A stretch of 64,000 bases of DNA from Pseudoalteromonas sp. NC201 (GTDB taxonomy: Bacteria; Pseudomonadota; Gammaproteobacteria; Enterobacterales; Alteromonadaceae). Made by a program: the position numbers and the translations under genes. The stretch lies in assembly GCF_002850255.1 (NCBI RefSeq), contig NZ_CP022522.1, forward strand, positions 376,097-440,096. The letters are read 5' to 3'. Positions 25,201 through 35,900 of this stretch are shown here, one piece after another. The notes beneath the pieces were generated by a model. It ran no database searches. It was given only the letters and a program-made list of their open reading frames with translations, and was not told the DNA's origin. Within the stretch, counting starts at the first letter, position 1; each line of letters opens with the position of its first letter.

Positions 25201-26112
25201 TTAGGCCGACTTTTTATTAGTCAAATATCTCAAACCATCTAATCCTTGTAAGCCGCCGGTATGGATTGCGGTGATCACACTGCCTCTTTTGAAGTATCCT
25301 TGTTGAGCCAAAGTGAAAATGGCGTAAAACAGTTTACCAGTATAAATAGGCTCAAGAGGCAAACGATATTTTACCTTCATTTCATGACAAAAACTCAGCA
25401 ATTCAGGTGTAGTCTTGGCGTAACCTCCGTGGTGAAAATCATGGAGTAGCTGCCATGGCGCGCAGCGCTGAGCTGTGATTAATTCATGTATCTCCTGTGC
25501 TAGGTATTCAGCACCTCTTAGTACCGTAACGCCTAGAACCTGCGTGTGATTAGGTAATCCCGAGATTAGTCCTGCCACTGTGCCGCCACTACCTACAGCC
25601 GTCATGACATAATCACTTTGAGGCAAGGAATGCGCTAACTCTTCAACGCCTTGCAGTGCAAGTGCATTAGTGCCGCCTTCTGGTATGAGATAAGCATTAT
25701 TAAACTTGGCTTGCAGAGTTTGAATGTATTCAGGCTGATTTCTTTGCCGATATTCGACTCGACTCACGGGATGAAGTGTTAGCCCGCAAGCGCTTGCCAT
25801 TTTTAGCGTTGGATTGCGCCAGTCAATCTCTGGGCCTCTAACAATTAAGTGACCTTTGATTGCGAAAAGTTTGCACGCCATGCTAGTAGCATATAAGTGA
25901 TTGGAAAACGCCCCGCCAAAAGTGACTAACTCTTCAAGGCCAGCTTGCTTTAGGTGGAGTATATTGTATTTTAGCTTACGCCATTTGTTTCCTTGGATCA
26001 CCGGGTGGAGCAAGTCATCACGCTTAACCTGCAACGTTAAACCGTATTTTTCCAATGTCGGGTGGTGAATAGTTTGGATCGGTGACTCGGCGATATTGGT
26101 GATGGTTTGCAT
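25201..26112 (-). CDS. D-cysteine desulfhydrase / 1-aminocyclopropane-1-carboxylate deaminase family
   Basis: A 303-residue fold-type II PLP enzyme. GNKWRKLKY (41-49) contains the expected PLP lysine, FGGAFSNHL the substrate loop and VGSGGTVAGL the phosphate-binding glycines. The family includes D-cysteine desulfhydrase and ACC deaminase, which cannot be told apart here; D-amino-acid desulfhydrase is the more common activity in gammaproteobacteria. It is convergent with the csrD/mshH-like gene (21-base gap) and divergent from the sulfatase-modifying-factor-like gene. Confidence 0.87.
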   Translation of the reverse strand: MQTITNIAESPIQTIHHPTLEKYGLTLQVKRDDLLHPVIQGNKWRKLKYNILHLKQAGLEELVTFGGAFSNHLYATSMACKLFAIKGHLIVRGPEIDWRNPTLKMASACGLTLHPVSRVEYRQRNQPEYIQTLQAKFNNAYLIPEGGTNALALQGVEELAHSLPQSDYVMTAVGSGGTVAGLISGLPNHTQVLGVTVLRGAEYLAQEIHELITAQRCAPWQLLHDFHHGGYAKTTPELLSFCHEMKVKYRLPLEPIYTGKLFYAIFTLAQQGYFKRGSVITAIHTGGLQGLDGLRYLTNKKSA

Positions 26113-26412
26113 GATGAAATCAGTCTGATATTTTGCACACTATAATAAAATAACCCGAGCGTTTCACTCCAGAGGTTATCATACATCCTTGATTACCTAC
26201 CTTCTATTTTGGACTTGAATTAGTAACACATCGCGATGTTAGAGAAAAATAGACAAAATCTCAGCTAAAAACTGGCAAGACGCTGGTTAATAGTTGTAAA
26301 CTCAGATATTAATTGTGCAAAGCTTGTGTTTTACTTTGTAAGTACATAGCATAGAGCCCTAACTATAAGAAATAACAAGACCAAACAATTGCCGCTGTTG
26401 GGAATGGAACAT
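26113..26412. other. divergent intergenic region with a 12-bp palindrome
   Basis: Three hundred bases between two divergent genes, hence expected to hold both promoters. The only clear symmetry is ACATCGCGATGT at 26228-26239, a possible operator of unknown regulator. No RNA gene or reading frame was seen. Confidence 0.35.
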
Positions 26413-28425
26413 ATGCGAATTGCTCCTTTAACTTTTATTGTCTCGGCCTCGATCCTGGCCATGGGTACTGTTGCTCAAAGCGCTATGGCGCAAGATACTG
26501 CAACGGTCACTGCCATCGAGTCTGAATTGTCTAACAAGCAAAGCGAATTAGACAGATACTCGGTCGTTTTAGAAAAACACCTAGCAGAGGAAACGCGTCT
26601 GCAGTCTCAACTTGAGTTATTGAGAAAACGTTCAGGTGAGTTAGACAAAGAAAAAAATCAGGCCTTAGACGCAATGAATGAGTTGTATCGTCGGCTAATT
26701 GATGATCCTTCCATTGATATTTCTTCTGCGCAAACGCGGTATCAACAAGCTGTGACAGATCACAAGCAGAACAAAGAAGACATTGCGATGCAAATTGCGG
26801 CGATTGCATCACAACGTAAAGATATTGAGCAAGTCCGTGTGACTAAGCACACCTTAGTAAATACGCTTGAAAACTTAAAAGATCAGCTTGGCACAGCGCG
26901 AGTAGAGCGACTACGTAATGAGTTTACTCGTGAAGGTACACTAGAAGTAGATCACACGATTAACTGTAAACGCACAGAGACCTTGGCGGCTTGTGAACAG
27001 CGTGGTCAGCAAATGGGGCTTCAAAAAGCAACCAAGCGCTTTATTGACCAGATTTTTGCAAACCTAACCGAGAGTCGTGTTGTTGAGCCAAAACGCAATA
27101 TGGCTGGCGCGCAGGTTCAAGTGGTTAGCAGCCATGTTGTAAATAGTGGGTTTAGTGGACAAGGCAACTACAACGTTAACCTCAGTGTGACGATGCGTGG
27201 TGATGTAAATAGCAGCCGCTTATGTAACTTGTTGAGCTTAGACAATCGTTATTGTGCTGAGTATGGCACTCCGCTTGCCGTAAATTACCAGTCGAACTAC
27301 TCGACAGTCTACAGTGATAACCAACTGACTTTTTCGGACGAACAAAGTGAGCCGGTTGAAGTTGCGACTATTACAAAGCAGCCCGTCGTGGAGACCCCTC
27401 TTGTAAAAAAGTCACAAACGGCTGATAAAACAGTCGAGTTAACTTTAAGATCAAATGTTTACGACGACGAAGTATTTATTAATGGAGTCAGTTACGGCGC
27501 GACAAAAACGACAGTAGCAATTCCTGCTGGATTTTATGATGTTGAGATCCGGAAATTAGGTTATGAACCTTATAAAGCACGCATTAACCTACGAGCTGCG
27601 CAAACCATTAATGCGAAATTGGTGAAGAAACGCCAATCGGTAACGTCTGTTGTAACGAAAAAGCCTGAGCCTGAAGCGCAACAAGTACAAGTGGTCGCCG
27701 TAGCAACCACCGAAAATAAGCTCGCTATTATCCCTGCGGGCACTTTTAAAATGGGCGACCTGACGGGTAATGGTTTACCAAATGAGCGTCCCGTTGTTGA
27801 AAAAGTGTTGAGCCATTCATATGCCATGCAGAGCACTGAGGTTACAGTGGCGGCTTTTCGCCGTTTTGCGCAAAGCACAGGATATAAAACCTTAGCCGAA
27901 CAAGGTAAAGGCTGCGCATACTATAAAAATGGCGAACCGGTTTGGGAGCTTGAATATAATTGGGAAAACCCAGGTTACGAGCAATCAGATAATTTTCCCG
28001 TTGTGTGTGTTGCCTATGACGATGCCAAAGCATATGCCAACTGGTTATCTGGTGAAAAAGGGCAGCAATTTAGATTACCCAATGAAGTTGAATGGGAATA
28101 TGCGGCGCGTGCAGGCACTGCATCTGAGTACCCATGGGGTAATGAAATCGGAAGAAACCTAGCTAATTGTGGTTGGTGTGGCAGTGAGTGGTCTAATAAA
28201 AGTCCTTCACCAGTTGCCCAATTTTCACCGAATAGCTATGGCTTATATGATACTGTAGGAAACGTTTGGGAGTGGACGCAAAAGCGTGCTTCTCAGAGCG
28301 ATGTTACAGTGCGTGGCGGTGCATGGAACTTCGCGCCGAGTTTGGCTCGAGTGTCAACTCGCTTAGCGTTAGCGCCAGATTTTAGAGCGAATTATATAGG
28401 TTTTCGACTTGTTCGAGAGCGATAA
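26413..28425 (+). CDS. periplasmic coiled-coil/PEGA/SUMF1-like (FGE-sulfatase fold) protein
   Basis: About 670 residues. A signal peptide (MRIAPLTFIVSA, cleavage near AMAQ) is followed by a long coiled coil (about 30-160), a middle region with three or four cysteines, a PEGA-type beta domain (about 341-403; ending RKLGYEPYKARINL) and a C-terminal SUMF1/FGE-like domain (about 436-669). Hallmarks there are IPAGTFKMGD, STEVTVAAFRRF, RLPNEVEWEYAAR, NVWEWT and VRGGAWNF. The two catalytic cysteines of true formylglycine-generating enzymes, expected after RGG, are absent (NFAPSLARVSTR). A structural or binding role in the periplasm is more likely. The start at 26413 fits the signal peptide. Confidence 0.85.
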   Translation: MRIAPLTFIVSASILAMGTVAQSAMAQDTATVTAIESELSNKQSELDRYSVVLEKHLAEETRLQSQLELLRKRSGELDKEKNQALDAMNELYRRLIDDPSIDISSAQTRYQQAVTDHKQNKEDIAMQIAAIASQRKDIEQVRVTKHTLVNTLENLKDQLGTARVERLRNEFTREGTLEVDHTINCKRTETLAACEQRGQQMGLQKATKRFIDQIFANLTESRVVEPKRNMAGAQVQVVSSHVVNSGFSGQGNYNVNLSVTMRGDVNSSRLCNLLSLDNRYCAEYGTPLAVNYQSNYSTVYSDNQLTFSDEQSEPVEVATITKQPVVETPLVKKSQTADKTVELTLRSNVYDDEVFINGVSYGATKTTVAIPAGFYDVEIRKLGYEPYKARINLRAAQTINAKLVKKRQSVTSVVTKKPEPEAQQVQVVAVATTENKLAIIPAGTFKMGDLTGNGLPNERPVVEKVLSHSYAMQSTEVTVAAFRRFAQSTGYKTLAEQGKGCAYYKNGEPVWELEYNWENPGYEQSDNFPVVCVAYDDAKAYANWLSGEKGQQFRLPNEVEWEYAARAGTASEYPWGNEIGRNLANCGWCGSEWSNKSPSPVAQFSPNSYGLYDTVGNVWEWTQKRASQSDVTVRGGAWNFAPSLARVSTRLALAPDFRANYIGFRLVRER

Positions 28426-28438
28426 GTAGTAAATTAAG

Positions 28439-28462
28439 AGCAGCAGGTGATGCTGCTTTGTT
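28439..28462 (+). terminator. weak terminator-like hairpin before mreB
   Basis: AGCAGCA-GGTGA-TGCTGCT followed by TTGTTT. It lies 14 bases past the SUMF1-like gene and 30 bases before mreB, so mreB may have its own promoter or be read through. Confidence 0.5.
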
Positions 28463-28465
28463 TGA

Positions 28466-29535
<1,070 letters not shown>

Positions 29536-29536
<1 letters not shown>

Positions 29537-30378
29537 TGAATTTATTATTTGGCCGAACCGTTCCCTTACAACTGCGACTTACTGTCGCAGTTGTGCTTAG
29601 TATTATTCTGATCATTGGTGACCGTTACACAGTTGGTGGGACTATGGTGCGAACCAGTTTAAACACTTTGGTCAGTCCGCTACTGTACGTTGCTAACATT
29701 CCTTATGAAGCGTTCAACTTGGGCCTGAAAAGTCTCAATACCAGAGAAAAGCTGCAACAAGAAAACCAAGCACTCAGAGAAAAACAATTAATACAGAGTG
29801 AGCAATTACAGCAACTTCAGTTTTTGCAAAAAGAAAATCAAGAATTGCGCGCCTTATTAGGTGCTTCGGCTAGGGAAACCAATCAACGTTTAATATCTCA
29901 AGTGTTGTCTGTTCATTCGAACCCTTATAGTCATCAGGTGGTGATTAATCGCGGTACTATTGATGGGATAAGCGAAGGGCAGGCTGTTATTGACGAAATG
30001 GGCATTGTTGGGCAGCTAACTCAAGTCGGTACAACGACCTCAAGAGTGCTGCTTATGACAGATACCACCCATGCGACACCGGTCAGAATATTGCGTAATG
30101 ACGTTCGCACTGTGGTTGAGGGGACGGGTAAAATCAATAATGTTCGCCTTGCTCATGTACCGCATAGCATGGATATTCGCATTGGCGATGTGTTGGTCAC
30201 TTCCGGGCTTGGTGGTACTTTCCCTGAAGGCTATCCGGTGGCTGTAGTTACTGAGATAGACCGAGACGAAGGCCTACCATTTGCACAAGTACAGGCAGAG
30301 CCGATTGCACAACTAGATCGCATTCGCTTACTCGTGGTGTTAGGTAAACGCAGCCAAGAGGCAATAAATCATGAGTAA
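29536..30378 (+). CDS. mreC: rod shape-determining protein MreC
   Basis: A 280-residue bitopic protein: a single transmembrane helix (about 14-30), a coiled coil (about 68-112, rich in Q and L) and the periplasmic beta-domain with NRGTIDGISEGQAVI and DVLVTSGLGGTFPEGYPV. It links MreB to PBP2/RodA. It overlaps mreB by one base and mreD by eight. Confidence 0.97.
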
Positions 30379-30850
30379 ACATAGCAACTTATTGATTGCA
30401 TTGAGTGTCTTTGTTGCGTTAATCATGGCACTTATGCCGTTGCCTTTTTCACTTGAACCATTTCGTCCTGACTGGGTATTATTGGTGTTGATGTACTGGT
30501 CTTTGGCCGTCCCTCACCGTGTGAATATTGGTTGGGCTTGGATGACCGGCCTAATAATAGATTTAGCGATGGGCGCGCCACTCGGGGTGAACTCGTTGAC
30601 CTATTCCATTTGTATTTATATTACCGCCAGCAACTTTCAGAAAATTCGTAATTTCTCCATCTGGCAGCAAGCAGTGCTGATCGGGCTATTTCTCGCGCTC
30701 TATCATTTGTTACAATTTTGGCTTAATCATTTCTTGCTTGATATCTACTTTAACCCGCATTATCTGTGGCCTGCGGTTACGGGCATGGTGTGCTGGCTGT
30801 GGATATTCCCACTGCTGAGAAAATATCGTAGACAGTTTAGGATCAGATAA
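30371..30850 (+). CDS. mreD: rod shape-determining protein MreD
   Basis: A 159-residue inner-membrane protein with five or so helices; FRPDWVLLVLMYW and GWAWMTGLIIDLAMGAPLG are typical of MreD. Last member of mreBCD; its final base is the first base of the maf ATG. Confidence 0.95.
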   Translation: MSKHSNLLIALSVFVALIMALMPLPFSLEPFRPDWVLLVLMYWSLAVPHRVNIGWAWMTGLIIDLAMGAPLGVNSLTYSICIYITASNFQKIRNFSIWQQAVLIGLFLALYHLLQFWLNHFLLDIYFNPHYLWPAVTGMVCWLWIFPLLRKYRRQFRIR

Positions 30851-31416
30851 TGTCTATCTCTTTATATTTAGCTTCGGCTTCTCCACGTCGCAAAGCGCTA
30901 CTTTCTCAGCTGGGCTATTCGTTCGAGCAATTTAGTGTTGATGCTGATGAAAGTCCGCTAGACGATGAAAGCGCATTACAGCTTGTGGAGCGTTTAGCGT
31001 GTTTAAAAGCGCAATCAGGTGTGGCGCTAGGGTATACCGACAAGCCGGTTCTTGGCAGTGACACTGTGGTTGTCATTGACGGAGAAGCGCTTGGTAAGCC
31101 TCGTGATAAAGCGGATTTCAAAGCGATGATGCAGCGCCTTTCTGGTCATACGCATCAGGTGATGACGGCGATTGCACTTGCAGATACAAGCAAAGTACTG
31201 AGCGATGTGATTGTGACCAATGTGACTTTTAAAACGCTAAGCGAAACTGAAATTGATGCCTACTGGGACACCAACGAGCCGCAAGATAAAGCCGGTGGTT
31301 ACGGGATCCAAGGGGTAGGTGGACGCTTTGTAACTGAGATCCAAGGTAGCTATTTTGCAGTTGTCGGCTTACCTTTATATGAGACAGACGAATTAATTCA
31401 ACGGTTTTTAAAATAA
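30850..31416 (+). CDS. yhdE: Maf family nucleotide pyrophosphatase (YhdE type)
   Basis: A 188-residue Maf protein. LASASPRRKALL at the N-terminus, the catalytic Asp region VLGSDTVVVIDG and GKPRDKADF match the family. In E. coli YhdE hydrolyses dTTP, UTP and modified analogues. It lies in the conserved mreBCD-yhdE-rng string, translationally coupled to mreD and followed three bases later by rng. Confidence 0.95.
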   Translation: MSISLYLASASPRRKALLSQLGYSFEQFSVDADESPLDDESALQLVERLACLKAQSGVALGYTDKPVLGSDTVVVIDGEALGKPRDKADFKAMMQRLSGHTHQVMTAIALADTSKVLSDVIVTNVTFKTLSETEIDAYWDTNEPQDKAGGYGIQGVGGRFVTEIQGSYFAVVGLPLYETDELIQRFLK

Positions 31417-31419
31417 AAT

Positions 31420-32892
31420 ATGAGTAGCGAACTACTAATCAATGTCACCCCAAGTGAAAGTCGCGTAGCCTTAATCGAAAATGGGGTGCTGCAAGAAGTT
31501 CAAGTTGAACGGATCGGTAACCTAGGCATCGTCGGTAATATTTATCTTGGCAAAGTAAGCCGAGTTCTTCCTGGTATGCAGGCTGCTTTCGTGGACATCG
31601 GCTTGGAAAAAGCGGCATTTCTACATGCGTCAGATATCGTGAACAGCGCTTCTATCGAAGAGGGGGTGGCCGAGTCCCCAGTTAAGAAAGTGCAGGACAT
31701 TCGTGAGCTGGTGAAACAAGGCCAGTTCATTATGGTACAAGTAGTCAAAGATCCGCTTGGCACAAAAGGCGCTAGGCTGACGACGGATATCACTATTCCC
31801 TCACGTTATTTGGTGTTTATGCCTGATGCGACGCATGTGGGAGTGAGTCAGCGTATTGAAACCGAACAAGAGCGTGACCGGTTAAAAGAGATCGTTGCAC
31901 AATATAATGACGAAAACGGTGGTTTTATCGTTCGTACCGCTGCTGAAGGCGCTTCGGAAGCAGAGTTACAGCATGATGCGGAGTTTTTGAAAAAGCTTTG
32001 GCAGAAAATTGTAACGCGCCGCCGCAAAACGAGCAAAGCAAAAATTTTGCATGAGGATCTTACCTTAGCATTTCGCACCTTGCGTGATTATGTTGGTGAG
32101 GACATGGAGCGTATCCGTGTTGACTCAAAGTTAACTTACCAAGAGCTAAAACTTTTCACTGAAGAGTTTGTTCCCCAGCTCGCAAGTGCACTTGAGTATT
32201 ACCCAGGTGAGCGTCCCATTTTTGACTTGTTTGATGTTGAAACTGAGATCCAAAAGGCACTACATCGAAAGGTTGAGTTAAAGTCTGGTGGCTACCTTAT
32301 CATTGACCAAACAGAAGCAATGACAACGGTTGATGTCAATACTGGCGCGTTCGTTGGCCATCGTAACCTCGAAGAGACGATTTTTAATACTAATGTTGAA
32401 GCAACGTCAGCAATTGCGCGGCAACTAAGGTTACGAAACCTTGGTGGTATCATTATTATCGACTTTATTGATATGGTATCTGACGAGCATAAACGCCGAG
32501 TATTGCACTCTTTAGAAACTGCGTTGTCTAAAGACCGAGCGAAAGCCAATATCAATGGACTCTCTGCACTTGGTCTTGTAGAAATGACCCGCAAGCGCAC
32601 GCGCGAAAGTCTAGAGCATATTCTTTGTGATGTGTGTCCATCTTGCTCCGGTCGTGGTTCACTAAAAACGGTCGAAACCGTTTGTTATGAGATCCTACGG
32701 GAAATCGTGCGTGTGAATCGTGCTTATGATGCCGACAAGTTTATGGTTTATGCCTCGCCAGCAGTGAGCGAAGCCTTGATCAACGATGAGTATCATAATT
32801 TAGCTGAGCTTGAATTATTTATTGGTAAGCAGGTTAGCATTCAAACTGAGAGCTTATATAGCCAAGAGCAGTTTGACGTAGTAATGATGTAA
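31420..32892 (+). CDS. rng: ribonuclease G
   Basis: A 490-residue RNase E/G family endonuclease without the RNase E C-terminal half. It has an N-terminal S1 domain (about 35-125, GNIYLGKVSRVLPGMQAAFV), the catalytic metal-binding region (VDVNTGAFVG and IIIDFIDM) and the zinc-link cysteines (CDVCPSCSGRG). It processes 16S rRNA 5' ends and some mRNAs. The length matches E. coli RNase G (489). Confidence 0.97.
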   Translation: MSSELLINVTPSESRVALIENGVLQEVQVERIGNLGIVGNIYLGKVSRVLPGMQAAFVDIGLEKAAFLHASDIVNSASIEEGVAESPVKKVQDIRELVKQGQFIMVQVVKDPLGTKGARLTTDITIPSRYLVFMPDATHVGVSQRIETEQERDRLKEIVAQYNDENGGFIVRTAAEGASEAELQHDAEFLKKLWQKIVTRRRKTSKAKILHEDLTLAFRTLRDYVGEDMERIRVDSKLTYQELKLFTEEFVPQLASALEYYPGERPIFDLFDVETEIQKALHRKVELKSGGYLIIDQTEAMTTVDVNTGAFVGHRNLEETIFNTNVEATSAIARQLRLRNLGGIIIIDFIDMVSDEHKRRVLHSLETALSKDRAKANINGLSALGLVEMTRKRTRESLEHILCDVCPSCSGRGSLKTVETVCYEILREIVRVNRAYDADKFMVYASPAVSEALINDEYHNLAELELFIGKQVSIQTESLYSQEQFDVVMM

Positions 32893-32905
32893 AGGGTAGC
32901 GGTAC

Positions 32906-35900
32906 ATGCAGGCTAAGGCCGTCTGTTTTTTCTGCCTGCGTAAAGCGTGGCAAATCTTTGCGATCACTTTAGTGACACTCGCGGTGCTGGTGTCTGCGCT
33001 GAAGTACGCCTTGCCCTATGTTAATGATTATAGAAGTAACATCGAAGCGCTGATCCAAAAGCAACTGAATGTTGATATTAGTATTGGCCAGATCAGTGCG
33101 AGTTGGGAAGGCAATGGGCCTGCTCTGGTGTTGGAATCGCTCTCTTTTAAAGACAATAAAGACTCGCCAATCTCCATTAATATTGCCAAAACCTCTTTGC
33201 AGCTCAATGTATTTGAGTCTGTACGACAAATGCAGATCGCATCTAACTATTTTGTACTGGAAGGGTTTGAGGCCGATATAGATCTGAGCAAATTAAGCGC
33301 GGCTCAAGATCAAGGTGCTTTTGAGCAGCAAGCATTAATTGAAAGCCTTTTCTTAGGTGATGTTGGGCATTTTGCGGTGCAAAACAGTCGTCTTAATATC
33401 ACCTTTTCTAGTGGTAAGACCCACAGTTTATTATTGAAAGATTTGGTGTGGCAAAACTCTAGTGCATTACATGAGGGGGCAGGAGAAATCGCATTACCTG
33501 GGTTTTCTCAAGGCCAGTTTAACGCTCGTCTTTCTTTGTCGGGGCGAAAGCTACGTGAATTGGCAGGGAATATCTATGTATCCGCGGATAAGGTTAATCC
33601 GGTCGATTGGTTAGAAGAGCTTATCACCTTAGCACATCCAGACCTAAAAGCAGACATCAATGCTCAGCTATGGCTAGGCTTTGAGCAAGGTACGTTGCAA
33701 GATATTACAGTGGATATCAAACCCAGTACCTTGACTTGGCAAGAAGACGAAAATCAGCGCACATTGGCATTAGACGATGCGCAATTTCTGTTAAAGCCAG
33801 ATCAGCAAGGTTGGTGGGTGCAAAGTAGTGGTATCCAGTTTAGTCGTAATCTAGAAGCGCTTGCTCCTATTTTATTTGAAGCGAAATGGCATAAAGATAA
33901 CAAGACCTTTTGGTTAAAGGATATTAACGCCAACTTTTTAGCTGAGTTAGCACAACTTGCTAAATTCCCTGGACGAGATTTGTTGTATGGTATGAATCCC
34001 AATGGTCAACTGAGCGCAGCGAAATTCAGTCTTGGTACTAATAACGCTTTTGCGGCATGGGGAGTTATTGAAGAGATAGCTTTTGAGCCATTTCATGGGA
34101 TCCCGGGAATTTATGGTACCAGATTAGAGGTGAATGCGACTGATGAGCAAGTTAGGCTCAATTTAAGTGCTGAACAAACTGAATTGCTATCCAAAGAGAC
34201 CTTCAAAGATAATATTAAGCTCCAGCAGCTCAGTGGTGATGTCTATATTCGCAATCAACAAGCACAAGGCTGGCAAGTTTCCAGTCCCAACTTTTGGCTT
34301 AGTAATCAAGACGTAGCATTAGCCACAGAATTTTCCTTGCAGTTATCAGATGACCCTCGGCTTGATTTATATGCGGAGCTACTCGGTGGGCGTGGTGAAA
34401 TCGCTTCACAGTACTTTCCTGTCAGTATTATGCGTAAAAGCTTAGTTGACTATTTAGAAGCAGGGATCCAAGGTGGTCAGCACTTGCAGACTCAAGTCTT
34501 ACTGAGTGGGGCGCTTTCACAATTTCCATTCGCTGATAAGCAAGGTCAGTTTGAAGTTAAATCACGTTTGAATGATGTTACTTTTGGTTTTGCACCGGAT
34601 TGGCCTAGCGTTACTTCAGGGGATGTCACACTACACTTCGAAAACGAAAGAATGGATATCTACGCACACCGTGGAGAACTTGTTAATCAAAGTATTGATG
34701 AGGGTGTCGTTGTGAGTATTGCGGATCTAAATCACGCTGATGTGCTGACTGTTGATATTAGTCACTCCACAGAAGCGAGCACGCTACAGCCTTTCTTTGT
34801 GGCAACGCCGCTCGCAGATCCACTCGCGAATATATTAGATATTGTTCAAGGTAAAGGTGATGCAAAAGGGGATGTGCAATTGGTCGTCGACCTGAAATCA
34901 GGTGCCGTACATGCTAAAGGTGACATCTACCTAGACAACAATCCTGTTTTTTTGGCAAAGCCTGGCATGCAATTACAGCAAGTGAAAGGTGTGGTTAGCT
35001 TCGATGATGACACTATCAAAGTGAATAATTTGACCGCTAAGTGGCTGGACATGCCCCTGTCGTTGGACTTATCAGGAAGCGGAGATAAGCAAAATTATCA
35101 AGTAACGACCAAGGTCAGTCTTGAAGCTGGGGTTGAGCAACTGCAACCGCACGCAAATGGAATTATTGACGGCTACTTTGAAGGCAATAGCGTGCTGAGC
35201 ACTGAGCTTATCCTTAATTTTGCCGATGCTGGATTTAACTATAAAGCCAAATTTGCTAGTGATTTACGGGGGATCGCGAGTCACTTACCCGATCAATTCG
35301 GCAAACCTGCTGATCAAGCTAAACTGCTAAGCGGCACAGTATTAGGGGATGATATTTCGAATCTTGTTACGGCAAGCCTAGATAATCAATTGTATTTTAA
35401 TGGCATCGTTGAAAATGGATCCGGTGCGATGCGTAATGCACACCTGATAATTGGCAGTAAAGATGAAGGCTTAAATGCATCCGGTTTTGATATCACAATC
35501 AAACAACAAGAAGTCGAGCTGTTGCCTTGGTTACCACTGATCAACCGCATTATCAAAGCGCCAAATTCAGGTTCCGACCCTGCATTTCTACCAGCACTGA
35601 ATCAGGTAAATGGTTCTTTCTCAAAAGTAACATTCTCTGAGATCCCTTTCCATGATGTTGACTTTACTATGGCCGCGATTGACGGCGCGATGCAGCTTAA
35701 AATCAATAGTAAAGAAATGCGCTCACAAGTGGCTATTCCAGCGTCAAACTCAAGCCGGCCTATTCACATTAATAGTGATTATTTACGTCTAAATTTACCT
35801 AAGTCGGAGCCGCAAGCGCAAGAGACGGTGGAAAAAGACGTTCACTCATTAGATTGGTTGTTGAGCTTACCTGCAACCGAATTTGTGTGCGGTGACTGTA

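Noticed and set aside
26228..26239. ACATCGCGATGT palindrome as a specific regulator site
   Set aside because: A single 12-bp palindrome in a divergent region cannot be tied to any regulator; kept only as a note in the intergenic feature.
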